Positions 55,875 through 64,000 of a stretch of 64,000 bases of DNA are shown piece by piece. The first letter of the stretch is position 1; the number at the start of each line of letters is the position of its first letter. A program made the translations under genes and the position numbers. Below the pieces are notes generated by a model, which was given only the letters and a program-made list of their open reading frames with translations, had not been told where the DNA came from and did no database searches. Origin of the DNA: an uncultured Planctomycetaceae bacterium (lineage in GTDB: Bacteria; Planctomycetota; Planctomycetia; Planctomycetales; Planctomycetaceae); contig CAIQIE010000101.1 in the NCBI GenBank assembly GCA_903871805.1, positions 62,001-126,000 of the forward strand. Direction: 5' to 3'.

Positions 55875-56143
55875 TTACGTTTACGACTTGCCGTTTCTTT
55901 TTCGATGCGATTCAGGATCCGCCGAAGTGAGAATGCCGAGGCGGCAAATCCAAGACAGGCACCACAGAGCGTAAACAACGGCAAAGTACCAAATTTCTGG
56001 TCTGCCTTGTATCCGACCCAGATCAGAAAACCAAGATAAATCGCCGTCGCAAGGACTTCATGGGCCGTTTGATAGGCTTTTGAAACCTGACGTGCAGTCT
56101 GGCTCCGGGAGGACTTTTCATCCCGCGAATTTTCAGGTCTCAC
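55871..56143 (-). CDS. atpZ: AtpZ/AtpI-family protein, first gene of the atp operon
   Basis: 90 residues from a GTG at 56143. The AtpZ pattern is two helices with a short link: LATAIYLGFLIWVGYKADQK and FGTLPLFTLCGACLGFAASA, with Gly and Asp residues in the first helix and a basic C terminus. A Ser/Arg-rich N-terminal 25-residue tail precedes them. Small membrane proteins of this kind form Mg2+/Ca2+ channels or assist Fo assembly. Stop overlaps the next start (ATGA). Confidence 0.85.
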   Translation of the reverse strand: MRPENSRDEKSSRSQTARQVSKAYQTAHEVLATAIYLGFLIWVGYKADQKFGTLPLFTLCGACLGFAASAFSLRRILNRIEKETASRKRK

Positions 56144-56457
56144 GTGATTGCCCGGGTTTCCTGTTAGTTTTAGAGTCTACAAGCCTCGGAAAACCGAGTC
56201 AAAGAGGCTGCGTGGGAGCGAGTAAATTTCCCGGAAACGAGAGGTTGGCTGGGATGTTGGCGATGTAAATCTCCACCAGAAAAGATTCAACCTGAGGTTT
56301 TTTTCAAGTCGCTGCAAGTGGATTAGATGCAGAGCTTTGCAGCCCGGGGGCGGTCCGAAGCTCTTTTGCAGCCCGTGGTTGCCCGTTTTTTTGCTGGTGA
56401 TTTCGGCAGAGAAGATTGTTAGCACGTTTTGGCTGCAACGCCGGCCTTTTTGGCTGA
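56144..56457. other. intergenic region upstream of the atp operon
   Basis: 314 bp between the DUF11-protein stop and atpZ. It must contain the operon promoter. An imperfect stem GAGCTT/AAGCTC with 11-bp direct repeats TTTGCAGCCCG lies at about 56330-56400; no convincing -10/-35 pair was identified. Confidence 0.4.
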
Positions 56458-58677
56458 TTATTCGGCGACGAGCGTGCCTTCTTCACCGATCAGGGGTTCA
56501 GAGAGTGATGTACTGGCAATGCGCATTCTGAGGCGGTGATTTCCAGCTCGGTTGCAGCGGACTCGGATCTCAAAGGTCACGTCGTCACCTGCAGCCAACT
56601 CTGGGAGCGACCGAAACACAAGCACTCCGTTCTCCGCAATGTACTCGGTCGGGCCATTTACATCCAGCAGCGTTACGCCGGGTGGTAATTCGCAGGACAT
56701 TCCGACAGCTTTTGCTGGAGAGGTGCCGCTGTTGATAAGTCGAACCTCCCATGTGGATTCATCCCCGGATCGGCGTGCGGGCTTTGTTGCGACCATTTTC
56801 ATTTCCAGCGTGGCGGCCCCCTCCACCTCCGTGTTGTGTTCGCACATGGTCACCTGGCCGTGCTCAGAGATCACGCCGGCCTGGTGAACTGCCTGCCCTG
56901 GGACGGCAGCCCGCATGGTGACAAGGAATTCACTTTTCTCCTCAGGCTGCAGTGTTCCAACAAACCACTCAACAGTCTGATCAGCCCCGGAGAAGCGACC
57001 GCCACGATTTGCGGACACAAACTCATAGCCGTCCGGAACTTTGTACTTGGCGCGTACGTTCGTGGATGGGACGCTGCCGGCGTTCTCAACATGAACGCGG
57101 TAGTCGGCGTTGCGTCCCGCCATCTCGCCATTCGGTCCGGCGATCGCTATCTGCAACTGCGGCTCAGAGACAGTGACCTCCGTGCTGACTTCCTCCAGGA
57201 GGTCGCCATCAGCCTGAGCTTTGATGTCCAGCGCATACTGCCCTCCACGATTGGCCGTCAGGCTTAGTTTGGCCTGTCGGGATTCACCGGGATTCAGTGT
57301 ACCAATTCCGATGTTCAACAACTTGCCCGACTTGTGCTCCAGCCCCTCCGGCAAACTGGCCAGAATGACTACGTTTTCCGCAGTGCCACTGCCGGGATTG
57401 CTGACCTGCACAAGGTATCCCAGTTGTTCACCAGCCTCTGCAGCCTCCGGCCCGGTGACTGCCAGTTCCAGCATCGGTTCCACAATGTTCATCGAAATCG
57501 TTGATGTTCCAGTCATGCGAACAGCGGCATGCAGTTGGGTATCACCCGGTGTGTGTGGAATCATCTGAAATCGAATTGTCCGGGATTCTGCTGCGTGCAG
57601 CGTCCCCAGACTCCACTGCATCGTCACCGCTTCTTCGGACGGGGGCGGCGTCATTTCCAGAATCTCACAGGAAGCTGGAATGCTGACTTCTGCCTCAACG
57701 CCACTCACTGTGCTCTTCATAGTGTTGCGGATGATCAGTTCGATCGTCGACAACTGACCAACATTGAACGCACCACTCCGAACCCACTCCAGAGTGATTC
57801 CGGGCGTTTGCGTTCCTTCGTCCGTGACGGCTGCGGCTGCACCCGCCGAACCGACAGTCTGCTGATGTCTCGCAGCCGCAGACGGCCTGCGTGGTGTCGG
57901 CATGGTCAGATTAGCATCTCGGGATTCCGCATCCATTTCCGATTCTGCAGCAGCGGATGCTTTTTTTATGGGGCGCCCGTTACCCGCAGTCTCAAACGAC
58001 CGCGGGGCAACCGCATTTTGTGCCGTATCTTCGCGACGCGTTCCACGTGCAAACCGGTCTCTGGCGACTGGTTCATTTTCCTGAGTTGCTTCGAGGTAGT
58101 TTTCAAATCCGGCCACCTCGCTTGTGCGTTCGCTGGCTCCTGTCTGAATCACATCAGAATGCGGTTCCTTCGAACCGTCCACTCGGTGATTTGCCTTAAT
58201 CACTGGCCTCGTCGTCTCCGTGTCGGTTTCCTTGACAACACGAGTCTTCACGGCCGGCAGAACGGGAACCGTCGACTGCGATTTTCCTGCTGCTCGCTGT
58301 GGACTAACCGTCAAAGGCCTGACCGCCTGAACTTTGCGAGCAGAAGGCGGAGTGGTTCCGGAATCGACGGCAGGCAGCGCGATTGCCTGATTGGCAGTGG
58401 CCTTGCCGGAAACCGGACGAGTTTGCTCCCGCATCGGTATCTGGCGCTCTGGAACAACCTCGGTCTCTGATTCCTCTTCCATCGAGTTTTCAGGCGGATG
58501 CCCGGGAAAATAGTTCATCCTCGAACCACTTGCACCTTCAGTCGCACGCGACGTAGTACGAGCTGCGGCTGAACGTGTTGTATTCCGAAAACTGAAGGTC
58601 TCCTCGCTGTACAGAGACACGGTTCCCGCCAACAGGGCAGACAGTGCAAGAAGGTAGGACTTCCAGAGCGACTTCAT
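56458..58677 (-). CDS. secreted surface protein with DUF11-type repeats
   Basis: About 739 residues from the ATG at 58677 (58683 also possible). Signal peptide KSLWKSYLLALSALLAGTVS. Residues about 25-290 are Arg/Ser/Thr/Glu-rich and likely disordered. Four beta-sandwich repeats follow, each resembling DUF11/CARDB: FNVGQLSTIELIIRNTMKST, LGYLVQVSNPGSGTAENVVI, AGRNADYRVHVENAGSVPST and ESTWEVRLINSGTSPAKAVG, with LPEGLEHKSGKLL-type ends. Such repeats occur in large exported or surface-layer proteins. No LPXTG or choline-binding motif. Function probably structural or adhesive. Confidence 0.85.
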   Translation of the reverse strand: MKSLWKSYLLALSALLAGTVSLYSEETFSFRNTTRSAAARTTSRATEGASGSRMNYFPGHPPENSMEEESETEVVPERQIPMREQTRPVSGKATANQAIALPAVDSGTTPPSARKVQAVRPLTVSPQRAAGKSQSTVPVLPAVKTRVVKETDTETTRPVIKANHRVDGSKEPHSDVIQTGASERTSEVAGFENYLEATQENEPVARDRFARGTRREDTAQNAVAPRSFETAGNGRPIKKASAAAESEMDAESRDANLTMPTPRRPSAAARHQQTVGSAGAAAAVTDEGTQTPGITLEWVRSGAFNVGQLSTIELIIRNTMKSTVSGVEAEVSIPASCEILEMTPPPSEEAVTMQWSLGTLHAAESRTIRFQMIPHTPGDTQLHAAVRMTGTSTISMNIVEPMLELAVTGPEAAEAGEQLGYLVQVSNPGSGTAENVVILASLPEGLEHKSGKLLNIGIGTLNPGESRQAKLSLTANRGGQYALDIKAQADGDLLEEVSTEVTVSEPQLQIAIAGPNGEMAGRNADYRVHVENAGSVPSTNVRAKYKVPDGYEFVSANRGGRFSGADQTVEWFVGTLQPEEKSEFLVTMRAAVPGQAVHQAGVISEHGQVTMCEHNTEVEGAATLEMKMVATKPARRSGDESTWEVRLINSGTSPAKAVGMSCELPPGVTLLDVNGPTEYIAENGVLVFRSLPELAAGDDVTFEIRVRCNRAGNHRLRMRIASTSLSEPLIGEEGTLVAE

Positions 58678-58987
58678 CGGCATGTCTCTTCTCCATGTGA
58701 CGGTTTCCAGTGCCTACAAGACGATGCGCACTGATCCCCCATGAAAGAGATCGATCAAATCAATTCTGCCTCTTGAATCGATTTAGAGGTTCAGGAAGAC
58801 TCTACCGATTCTTCCGACCCTAACGGACAGGAAATTCACTACCAGCTCCGGAAATTTCGGCAAAATCTGCCGATAACGCCGCCTAGGTTGGGCCTTTTTT
58901 CCGATTAACGGAGAGCGGGGCCTGAACAACCGGAAGGCCAAAAACCGTGGGCCCGGCTATCGAATTACTCCCTGGTAACGGACTGCC
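58678..58987. other. intergenic region between two exported-protein genes
   Basis: 310 bp. It contains GATC-rich AT-leaning sequence and a 5-bp stem CGGCA/TGCCG; it should include the promoter of the DUF11 protein gene. Nothing else recognised. Confidence 0.4.
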
Positions 58988-60331
58988 TCATTTCTCAGAG
59001 AAACAGTAAAGCCTGTTCCAGCTGCGGAGGAACAACTGGTTGCCAACCGCGATCGGTGATGCGTCGAAGTTGCCGTCCAGGCGAATCGAGCTGACGGTTT
59101 CAAACGGGGCCGCATCCCTGATCACAACCACGCCTCCCTCACGTCCGACAAAATACACATGACCATTGGCAACCAGTGGTGAGGCGTAGCAGTTGCCCAG
59201 CCCATTCAGACGAAGACGATCGCGAATGGGCTGCCCGGTCTTCGCGTTCAGGACAGTCAGAATGTCCGTGGTCTGTGCCGTGAAGTACAGGCGCTCTCCG
59301 CTGGAGGAAGGAGAGGGCACATAGGGGGTTCCGTGAGGGTAGCTCCAGCGCACTGCGGCTGTCCCTGTAACGTTACCCCTTGCGTCCACCGGAATTCCGA
59401 AGGCTGCGGCTGTCCTGTATCCACTCATGCACACAATGGTATCATCAATTCTTATGGGTGATGGAATGGCGTTGGTCGTCTGACCACCGCATTCCCAGAT
59501 CACGTCTCCGGTGTTGACGTCGTAGGCTCGAGCCAGCCCCGAACCGTTGACGACGGCAAGCGTCATTCCGGAGACTTCGGTAATGAGGGGAGTATTCCAT
59601 GAGGAACGCTCGCCGGGCCGTTCCTTACGCCAGACTTCTTCTCCGGTGGAAGTCTCCAGCGCTGCAATAAATGAGCCTTCCTCGGCGTCCCAGTTTACAA
59701 CCAGCAGGTTGCCCGCAAGTGCAGGAGTGACGGCTTCTCCCCAGGCAAATCGAGTTCGCATATCGCCGAGGTCTTTTTGCCAGAGAAGTTCACCATCAAG
59801 GCTGTAGCAGAAGATTCCACGTGATCCAAATGACACGTACAGTCGCTCGCCATCCGTTGTGGGCGATGCCGCCGCATAGGTATGGGTATCGTGTTTTCCT
59901 TCGTGAGGAACCTGCTCAGTCGCTACCTTCTGCCAGCGGACCGTTCCGGTGCTGCGGTCTATGCTGGTGACAAGAAATCGATAGTAGACGTTGGGTGGCT
60001 GCGTCTTTGCATCGGGATGAACCTCAACGGGAGTTTCCGCGGAGCGATCCGTCCGCTCCGCCGACAGCAGGAAGATCTGATCATTCCAGACAACAGGAGT
60101 TGACGCACCTTCGCCAGGAAGTGATACGTCCCAGGCGGCCGCCTCGGCTTCTGTCAGGATCACTGGGGGACGCGCACCAGCATCGGCCTGCCCGTTGGCA
60201 TTTGGCCCGCGCCATTGATGCCAGTTGGAAACAATTGACGGGGGATCAGCGGCTGACCCGGGAACTGTCGCAAAAACGGGGGCCAAAATGCAGGCGTACA
60301 GACACCAACGACGAACGACTGTGATGTTCAT
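58988..60331 (-). CDS. exported PQQ-like beta-propeller protein
   Basis: About 447 residues from the ATG at 60331 (a GTG at 60340 is in frame). Signal peptide RRWCLYACILAPVFATVPGS. The PQQ/WD-like propeller repeats are visible: GASTPVVWNDQIFLLSAERT, LYVSFGSRGIFCYSLDGELL, NLLVVNWDAEEGSFIAALET, GLARAYDVNTGDVIWECGGQ and ASPLVANGHVYFVGREGGVV. Typical planctomycete opening WHQWRGPNANGQ. The Trp-docking repeats are those of BamB-like or PQQ-dehydrogenase-like proteins, but no Asp-Asn-Arg catalytic set of dehydrogenases is evident; most likely a binding or scaffold protein outside the cytoplasm. Its ATG overlaps the upstream ORF's TGA. Confidence 0.88.
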   Translation of the reverse strand: MNITVVRRWCLYACILAPVFATVPGSAADPPSIVSNWHQWRGPNANGQADAGARPPVILTEAEAAAWDVSLPGEGASTPVVWNDQIFLLSAERTDRSAETPVEVHPDAKTQPPNVYYRFLVTSIDRSTGTVRWQKVATEQVPHEGKHDTHTYAAASPTTDGERLYVSFGSRGIFCYSLDGELLWQKDLGDMRTRFAWGEAVTPALAGNLLVVNWDAEEGSFIAALETSTGEEVWRKERPGERSSWNTPLITEVSGMTLAVVNGSGLARAYDVNTGDVIWECGGQTTNAIPSPIRIDDTIVCMSGYRTAAAFGIPVDARGNVTGTAAVRWSYPHGTPYVPSPSSSGERLYFTAQTTDILTVLNAKTGQPIRDRLRLNGLGNCYASPLVANGHVYFVGREGGVVVIRDAAPFETVSSIRLDGNFDASPIAVGNQLFLRSWNRLYCFSEK

Positions 60332-60984
60332 AAATGGCACACTGCTAACGCACCGAAAGTAGTGCAGTCCAGGTCAAAATCAACGGAACTCCGACTTCCA
60401 CAGCGGATTTCACCGAGGGCTTCATTTCGCCTGCCTGTCGTACATAAAGTGTAACAAGAGGAAACAATTTTTTCGAGCAGACAGCGTCTGACCGTCCTCA
60501 GGTGCAGTTCGCAGAAACATTCCAGCTCGTCGTTTTCCGAGGATTTTTGGGTTGTGTCAGGGCCCATGGGAATGGAGGACTGGTATTCGCCACCCATCAC
60601 AAATTGCCGGAAGACGGAGATCATTGCCGGCAGCAGCACCGTTTCTCTGTGCATTTCCCGCAAGGTTTCTTTCGCAAACCCCGCATTTCCCCGGCGGACT
60701 ACAGGTCGCAGGGGCTTTTTTGTCGGATCTGAATTGAATTCGTCGGCATCCACTCTATCGTCTGACCAGTGGGATACAGTTGTCAAACGGTTGATGGGGC
60801 GGCAGAAGACTGCTTTGGCAGGAACGCCGTTGTTGCCCATTAGCCGTTGTTTTCTGTGCCCAAAAGACGATGCAGTCGGAAGAGGATGTGGATCTGCATG
60901 GCAATTGGACGCGGTGCTCAGTCGTTCTAAATGCACGATTTTGCCAACAGACGTCACGATCGTCAGATCGGTCTGCCAGTCCAT
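60328..60984 (-). CDS. uncertain hypothetical ORF upstream of the PQQ propeller
   Basis: 218 codons from the ATG at 60984, which has AGGGA about 8 nt upstream; its TGA overlaps the next gene's ATG as ATGA, the pattern of translational coupling. Against it: the composition (Cys, His, Arg, Ser rich; for example HADPHPLPTASSFGHRKQRL) is unlike the neighbours, no domain is recognised, and a long competing frame covers much of it on the opposite strand. It may be a real unknown gene or a chance frame in a 700-bp spacer. Confidence 0.3.
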   Translation of the reverse strand: MDWQTDLTIVTSVGKIVHLERLSTASNCHADPHPLPTASSFGHRKQRLMGNNGVPAKAVFCRPINRLTTVSHWSDDRVDADEFNSDPTKKPLRPVVRRGNAGFAKETLREMHRETVLLPAMISVFRQFVMGGEYQSSIPMGPDTTQKSSENDELECFCELHLRTVRRCLLEKIVSSCYTLCTTGRRNEALGEIRCGSRSSVDFDLDCTTFGALAVCHL

Positions 60985-61055
60985 GTCGTTTTCCCTGGTG
61001 ACCTCATTCAGAAGCGATACGGCGTACTTTCGATCGTGTGCTGCAGGCATTTTTC

Positions 61056-61949
61056 ATGAGCATTTCAGGGGCAGCCCAGCCATCAACTCCATCTGCACCG
61101 CCAGTGGCTGTGGTGGATGTTCGGCATCTCGTCAAAACATTTCCGTCAGCTTCAGGGACTGTGCTGGCGGTCAACAACGTGTCCCTGCAGGTTTTTCCGG
61201 GCGAGGTCTACGGCCTTCTCGGCGCAAATGGCGCGGGAAAAACGACGACCCTGCGAATGATGCTTGGGCTGCAGCAGCCGACGTCCGGAATCGTGCAGAT
61301 GGCCGGATTCAATGTGGCAACGGACCCTTTGGAGGTGAAGCGTCATGTTTCACTGGTTTCCGCAAGTTCAGGGCTTTACCAGTGGCTGACTCCGCGCGAA
61401 ATGATGCTTTACTTTGCCGACTTGTATGACATTCCGGAAGACGAAGCACAGAGCCGTATCGAGATGCTTGCGGATTTATTCGACCTTCGGCATTTTATGG
61501 ACCGGCGTTGTGCGGGTATGAGTACCGGGCAACAGCAGCGAGTCAACCTGGCGCGGTCGCTGATGCACGATCCGCCGATTGTTCTGATGGATGAACCAAC
61601 GCGCGGGCTGGATATTGTCGGCAGCCGGCGGATCTTTGAGTACACGTCGCATCTGCGAGACCTTGGCAAGGCTGTAATTTTCTGCACACATCGTCTGGAC
61701 GAAGCCCAACGACTCTGCTGCCGCTTTGGACTGATGTTTCAGGGCCAGCTGCGGCTGGAAGGAACCCTGAAGGAACTGCAGAAAAAAACGGGGCGTGAGC
61801 ATCTGACGGATATGTTTCTGGATATCGTGCCCCGCGATGCCGACCTGTACTCGGCCAATACGAATACAGCAGCCCCCTATTCCCAGCAGGATTCAGGTTT
61901 GCAACAGGAGCAAGGCCCGGCGGCACGGAAGTGGGGGGCAGACCGATGA
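61056..61949 (+). CDS. ABC transporter ATP-binding protein (NatA-type)
   Basis: About 297 residues from the ATG at 61056. Complete ABC ATPase: Walker A LLGANGAGKTTTLRMMLG, Q-loop region VSASSGLYQWLTPREM, signature MSTGQQQRVNLARSLM, Walker B IVLMDEPTRGLDIVG and the switch His in FCTHRLDEAQRLCC. The C-terminal 60 residues are a variable tail. Its TGA overlaps the ATG of the permease gene (ATGA), so the two are coupled. NatA/NatB-type exporters move Na+ or small molecules; here the substrate is unknown. Confidence 0.93.
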   Translation: MSISGAAQPSTPSAPPVAVVDVRHLVKTFPSASGTVLAVNNVSLQVFPGEVYGLLGANGAGKTTTLRMMLGLQQPTSGIVQMAGFNVATDPLEVKRHVSLVSASSGLYQWLTPREMMLYFADLYDIPEDEAQSRIEMLADLFDLRHFMDRRCAGMSTGQQQRVNLARSLMHDPPIVLMDEPTRGLDIVGSRRIFEYTSHLRDLGKAVIFCTHRLDEAQRLCCRFGLMFQGQLRLEGTLKELQKKTGREHLTDMFLDIVPRDADLYSANTNTAAPYSQQDSGLQQEQGPAARKWGADR

Positions 61950-64000
61950 GCAGATCAGATTCTCACATGCAGCCACCTGCCCTGGCCAGAGGCCGAACGT
62001 CCCGACTGAAGCGACTTGTGCGACTGGCCCGGAAGGAGATTCGGGAGTCACTGCGGGACCGTCGGACGCTCATGACGCTGGTCATGATGCCGCTGATCGT
62101 TTACCCCCTGCTGGGATTGTTGGTACAGCGGTTCGCCGTAGCCCGCATCAATCCGAAGTCCCCGGAAGCGATCGTGCTGATTGATGAGCGTATTCCGCCC
62201 AACGAAGCAGCGATGATGCTGCGTGAACTGCCGATGTCAGTGGGAAATGCGGGACTGAGGAGCTCGGAGGATCCGGAATTGGCTGCTCGCCCGGGGGCCG
62301 ATACTGGAGCAAAGCCACCGGTGCCGGAACAGTTGAAAAACCTGACTCAGGGACTGATCCAGGGAGCAGCGACAGCGCCGCCCCGGATTCGAATTGAACC
62401 GCAGCAGTTTGCGGCTGACTCCGTGCAGATTGCGGTGCGCAGCGGAGCCGTTGATGTGGGAATTCTGCTGGTACCCGGAAGTAGTGCGACGTCCCCGGGG
62501 ACAATGCAGCCGGAGACCTATCGCATTGTCTGTCGCGAGGGAGATTCTTTTAGTGAACGTGCAGCGGCCGAGGTCGAAGTTCGCGTGCGCGAAAATCGGG
62601 ATTCATTTGTCCGTTCGCTGATGGAACGAACTCAATTCGGCAGTGCCCCGATGTTCCTTGTCAGAAGACTCAGTCTGGCAGCTGAAGGCCCTCAGGAATC
62701 ACCTCTTAGCGCTTTTGTACCACTGATGCTGGTGCTGATGACGATGACCGGAGCCGTCTATCCAGCCATTGATCTTACGGCGGGTGAGCGAGAGCGGGGA
62801 ACGCTGGAGATGCTGATGGCTGCGCCGGTAGCTCGCAGTGATCTGCTGATCGGAAAATTTGTTGCCGTGTTTCTGGTCGCCGTGCTGACGGCCATCATCA
62901 ATCTGATCGCCATGGTGCTGACACTGACAGCGACTGGCTTTGACCGGATTTTGTTCAGCAATGGCGCCGGGCCCCTGATGTTTGTTCAGGTACTGCTGCT
63001 GCTGGTCGTCTTTGCATCGTTCTTCTCTGCGGTGCTGCTTTCGGTCACAAGCTTTGCCCGCAGTTTTCGCGAAGCTCAGGCATGGTTGATCCCGCTGATG
63101 CTGATCTCCCTCGCACCCGGAATTCTCAGCCTGATGCCCGGTGTCCGTTTGACCCCCGCGCTGTCTCTGGTTCCCCTGGTCAATATTGTGTTGCTGGGGA
63201 AAGAGCTGTTTCAGGGGATTGCCTCGCCGGCACTCTTCGTTCTGACGCTGATCGTTACTGCCGGGTATTCGTTTGGCGCACTACTTGTCGCCTCGCGAAT
63301 CTTCGGAAACGACACCATTCTGTATTCGTCAGACCTGCGTTCTGAAACGGGCAATGGTCGTCGTGTGAAAGCGACTCAGGTGCCCATGGGTCTTGTTCTG
63401 AAATGCCTTGCCGTGGTACTGCCCGCGCTGGTGGTTTTGTCAGGCCTGCGCGGCCGATTGGTCAGTCCGGACAATACACAGGGACAACTTCTGTTATCTG
63501 CTGGATTACTGGTGCTGCTGTTTGCAATAGTTCCGATGGTCTTCCTGCGGCAGGCCAATATTCGCCTGAAGGCCGCCTGGTCGCTGAATTCGTTCGCGTG
63601 GACGTCAATTCCCGGAGCTGTGCTGCTGGGTCTGTTTACGTGGACGGTAGCCTACGAGTTGTTGATTCTGGGCAATGGGCTGCAGATGTGGCAGGATCTG
63701 ATGGAAAATCCTGCGTTGAAAAAGATGCTTGATCGCCTGCTGAGTGACACGCCTTTGATGCTGCAGATTCTATGTCTGGCACTCGTACCGGCTGTTTGCG
63801 AGGAACTGTTTTTCAGAGGAGTCTTCTTCAACGGACTGACACGCGGGGCATCCCGCTGGTGGTGGCCGCTGCTGATCAGTTCAGGCGTTTTCGCAGCAGC
63901 CCACGTGGTCACCGACGCCTCAATGTCTCTGGCCAGACTGCCCGGGACGTTTCTGCTGGGAACGGTTCTTGGTCTGGTTCGCATTCGCACGGGAAGTGTC
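61946..64000 (+). CDS. ABC transporter permease fused to CPBP intramembrane protease, 3'-truncated by window edge
   Basis: 685 codons visible; the frame is still open at the end of the window. The N-terminal part is a NatB/ABC-2 permease: RLARKEIRESLRDRRTLMTL, then LIVYPLLGLLVQRF, a large extracytoplasmic domain (about 80-255), and helices around ESPLSAFVPLMLVLMTMTGA and GERERGTLEMLMAAPVARSD, then a second helix set. After residue about 600 a CPBP/Abi domain begins: VCEELFFRGVFFNG (EExxxR) and FAAAHVVTDASM (FxxxH-like). This ABC permease/CPBP fusion is known from planctomycetes. The third CPBP motif lies beyond the window. Coupled to the ATPase gene by an ATGA overlap. Confidence 0.9.
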   Translation, partial: MSRSDSHMQPPALARGRTSRLKRLVRLARKEIRESLRDRRTLMTLVMMPLIVYPLLGLLVQRFAVARINPKSPEAIVLIDERIPPNEAAMMLRELPMSVGNAGLRSSEDPELAARPGADTGAKPPVPEQLKNLTQGLIQGAATAPPRIRIEPQQFAADSVQIAVRSGAVDVGILLVPGSSATSPGTMQPETYRIVCREGDSFSERAAAEVEVRVRENRDSFVRSLMERTQFGSAPMFLVRRLSLAAEGPQESPLSAFVPLMLVLMTMTGAVYPAIDLTAGERERGTLEMLMAAPVARSDLLIGKFVAVFLVAVLTAIINLIAMVLTLTATGFDRILFSNGAGPLMFVQVLLLLVVFASFFSAVLLSVTSFARSFREAQAWLIPLMLISLAPGILSLMPGVRLTPALSLVPLVNIVLLGKELFQGIASPALFVLTLIVTAGYSFGALLVASRIFGNDTILYSSDLRSETGNGRRVKATQVPMGLVLKCLAVVLPALVVLSGLRGRLVSPDNTQGQLLLSAGLLVLLFAIVPMVFLRQANIRLKAAWSLNSFAWTSIPGAVLLGLFTWTVAYELLILGNGLQMWQDLMENPALKKMLDRLLSDTPLMLQILCLALVPAVCEELFFRGVFFNGLTRGASRWWWPLLISSGVFAAAHVVTDASMSLARLPGTFLLGTVLGLVRIRTGSV

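Noticed and set aside
60554..61429. 291-codon plus-strand frame at the start of the ABC operon
   Set aside because: Overlaps the unmistakable ABC ATPase in another frame; sequence is Cys/Ser-rich without family likeness.

Overview
The window is a 64-kb stretch of a planctomycete chromosome (order Planctomycetales, Planctomycetaceae-type; genus not determinable from sequence alone). The evidence is two giant PSD1/DUF1549-DUF1553 proteins with planctomycete cytochrome c heads, two DUF1501 proteins, the TIGR03545/TIGR03546 pair, a Ser/Thr kinase with a membrane-embedded C-terminal half, an ABC permease fused to a CPBP protease, Tat signals on unknown enzymes, and moderate GC. No phage, transposase, CRISPR array, rRNA or replication origin was seen. 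One tRNA gene is present (Gln, anticodon CTG).

Layout. 1-4.2 kb: 3' part of a DUF1501 gene, a DUF2079 membrane protein and folK with an extra C-terminal domain. 4.3-9.3 kb: M24 peptidase divergent from a PSD1 protein carrying a discoidin-like module. 9.5-16.2 kb: a secreted Gly/Tyr/His protein, a Cys/Met-metabolism PLP enzyme, a two-component pair (sensor kinase plus NtrC-type regulator with an aberrant GAFTGA loop), and an orphan membrane protein. 16.3-22.7 kb: a triple-fusion thiamin phosphate synthase coupled to a thioesterase, YgfZ, a complete DUF1501 protein and a coiled-coil protein. 23.1-27.9 kb: FHA protein, Ser/Thr kinase and a large unknown membrane protein. 28-32.5 kb: sugar-phosphate isomerase-like TIM barrel, a CPBP protease overlapping an Usp-like gene, and a CNNM/CBS protein fused to a PtsN-like EIIA domain. 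32.9-41.6 kb: second PSD1 protein, DUF2237, M28 peptidase, TIGR03545/03546 pair and pncC. 41.7-47.5 kb: tRNA-Gln with its own promoter and terminator, then three exported enzymes or unknowns on the minus strand (Tat protein, double esterase plus SMP-30, lactonase). 47.6-56.1 kb: a small unknown gene, then a complete F-type ATP synthase operon on the minus strand (atpZ, atpI-like, atpB, E, F, H, A, G, D, C). 56.4-64 kb: DUF11-repeat surface protein, PQQ-type beta-propeller, an uncertain ORF, and a NatA/NatB-type ABC exporter cut by the window edge.

How the genes work together. The ATP synthase cluster is the one clear multi-gene machine: the H+-type c-ring and all F1 and Fo subunits are present with closely spaced or overlapping ends. 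The PSD1 and DUF1501 proteins, lactonase, esterase/SMP-30 and PQQ propellers fit an extracytoplasmic oxidation and polysaccharide/polyol degradation lifestyle. FHA plus kinase, and sensor plus NtrC-like regulator, are two signalling modules. The most unusual protein architectures are Clp_N-ThiD2-ThiE, CNNM-CBS-EIIA(Ntr), the esterase-esterase-SMP30 protein and the histidine-rich insert in ATP synthase subunit a.
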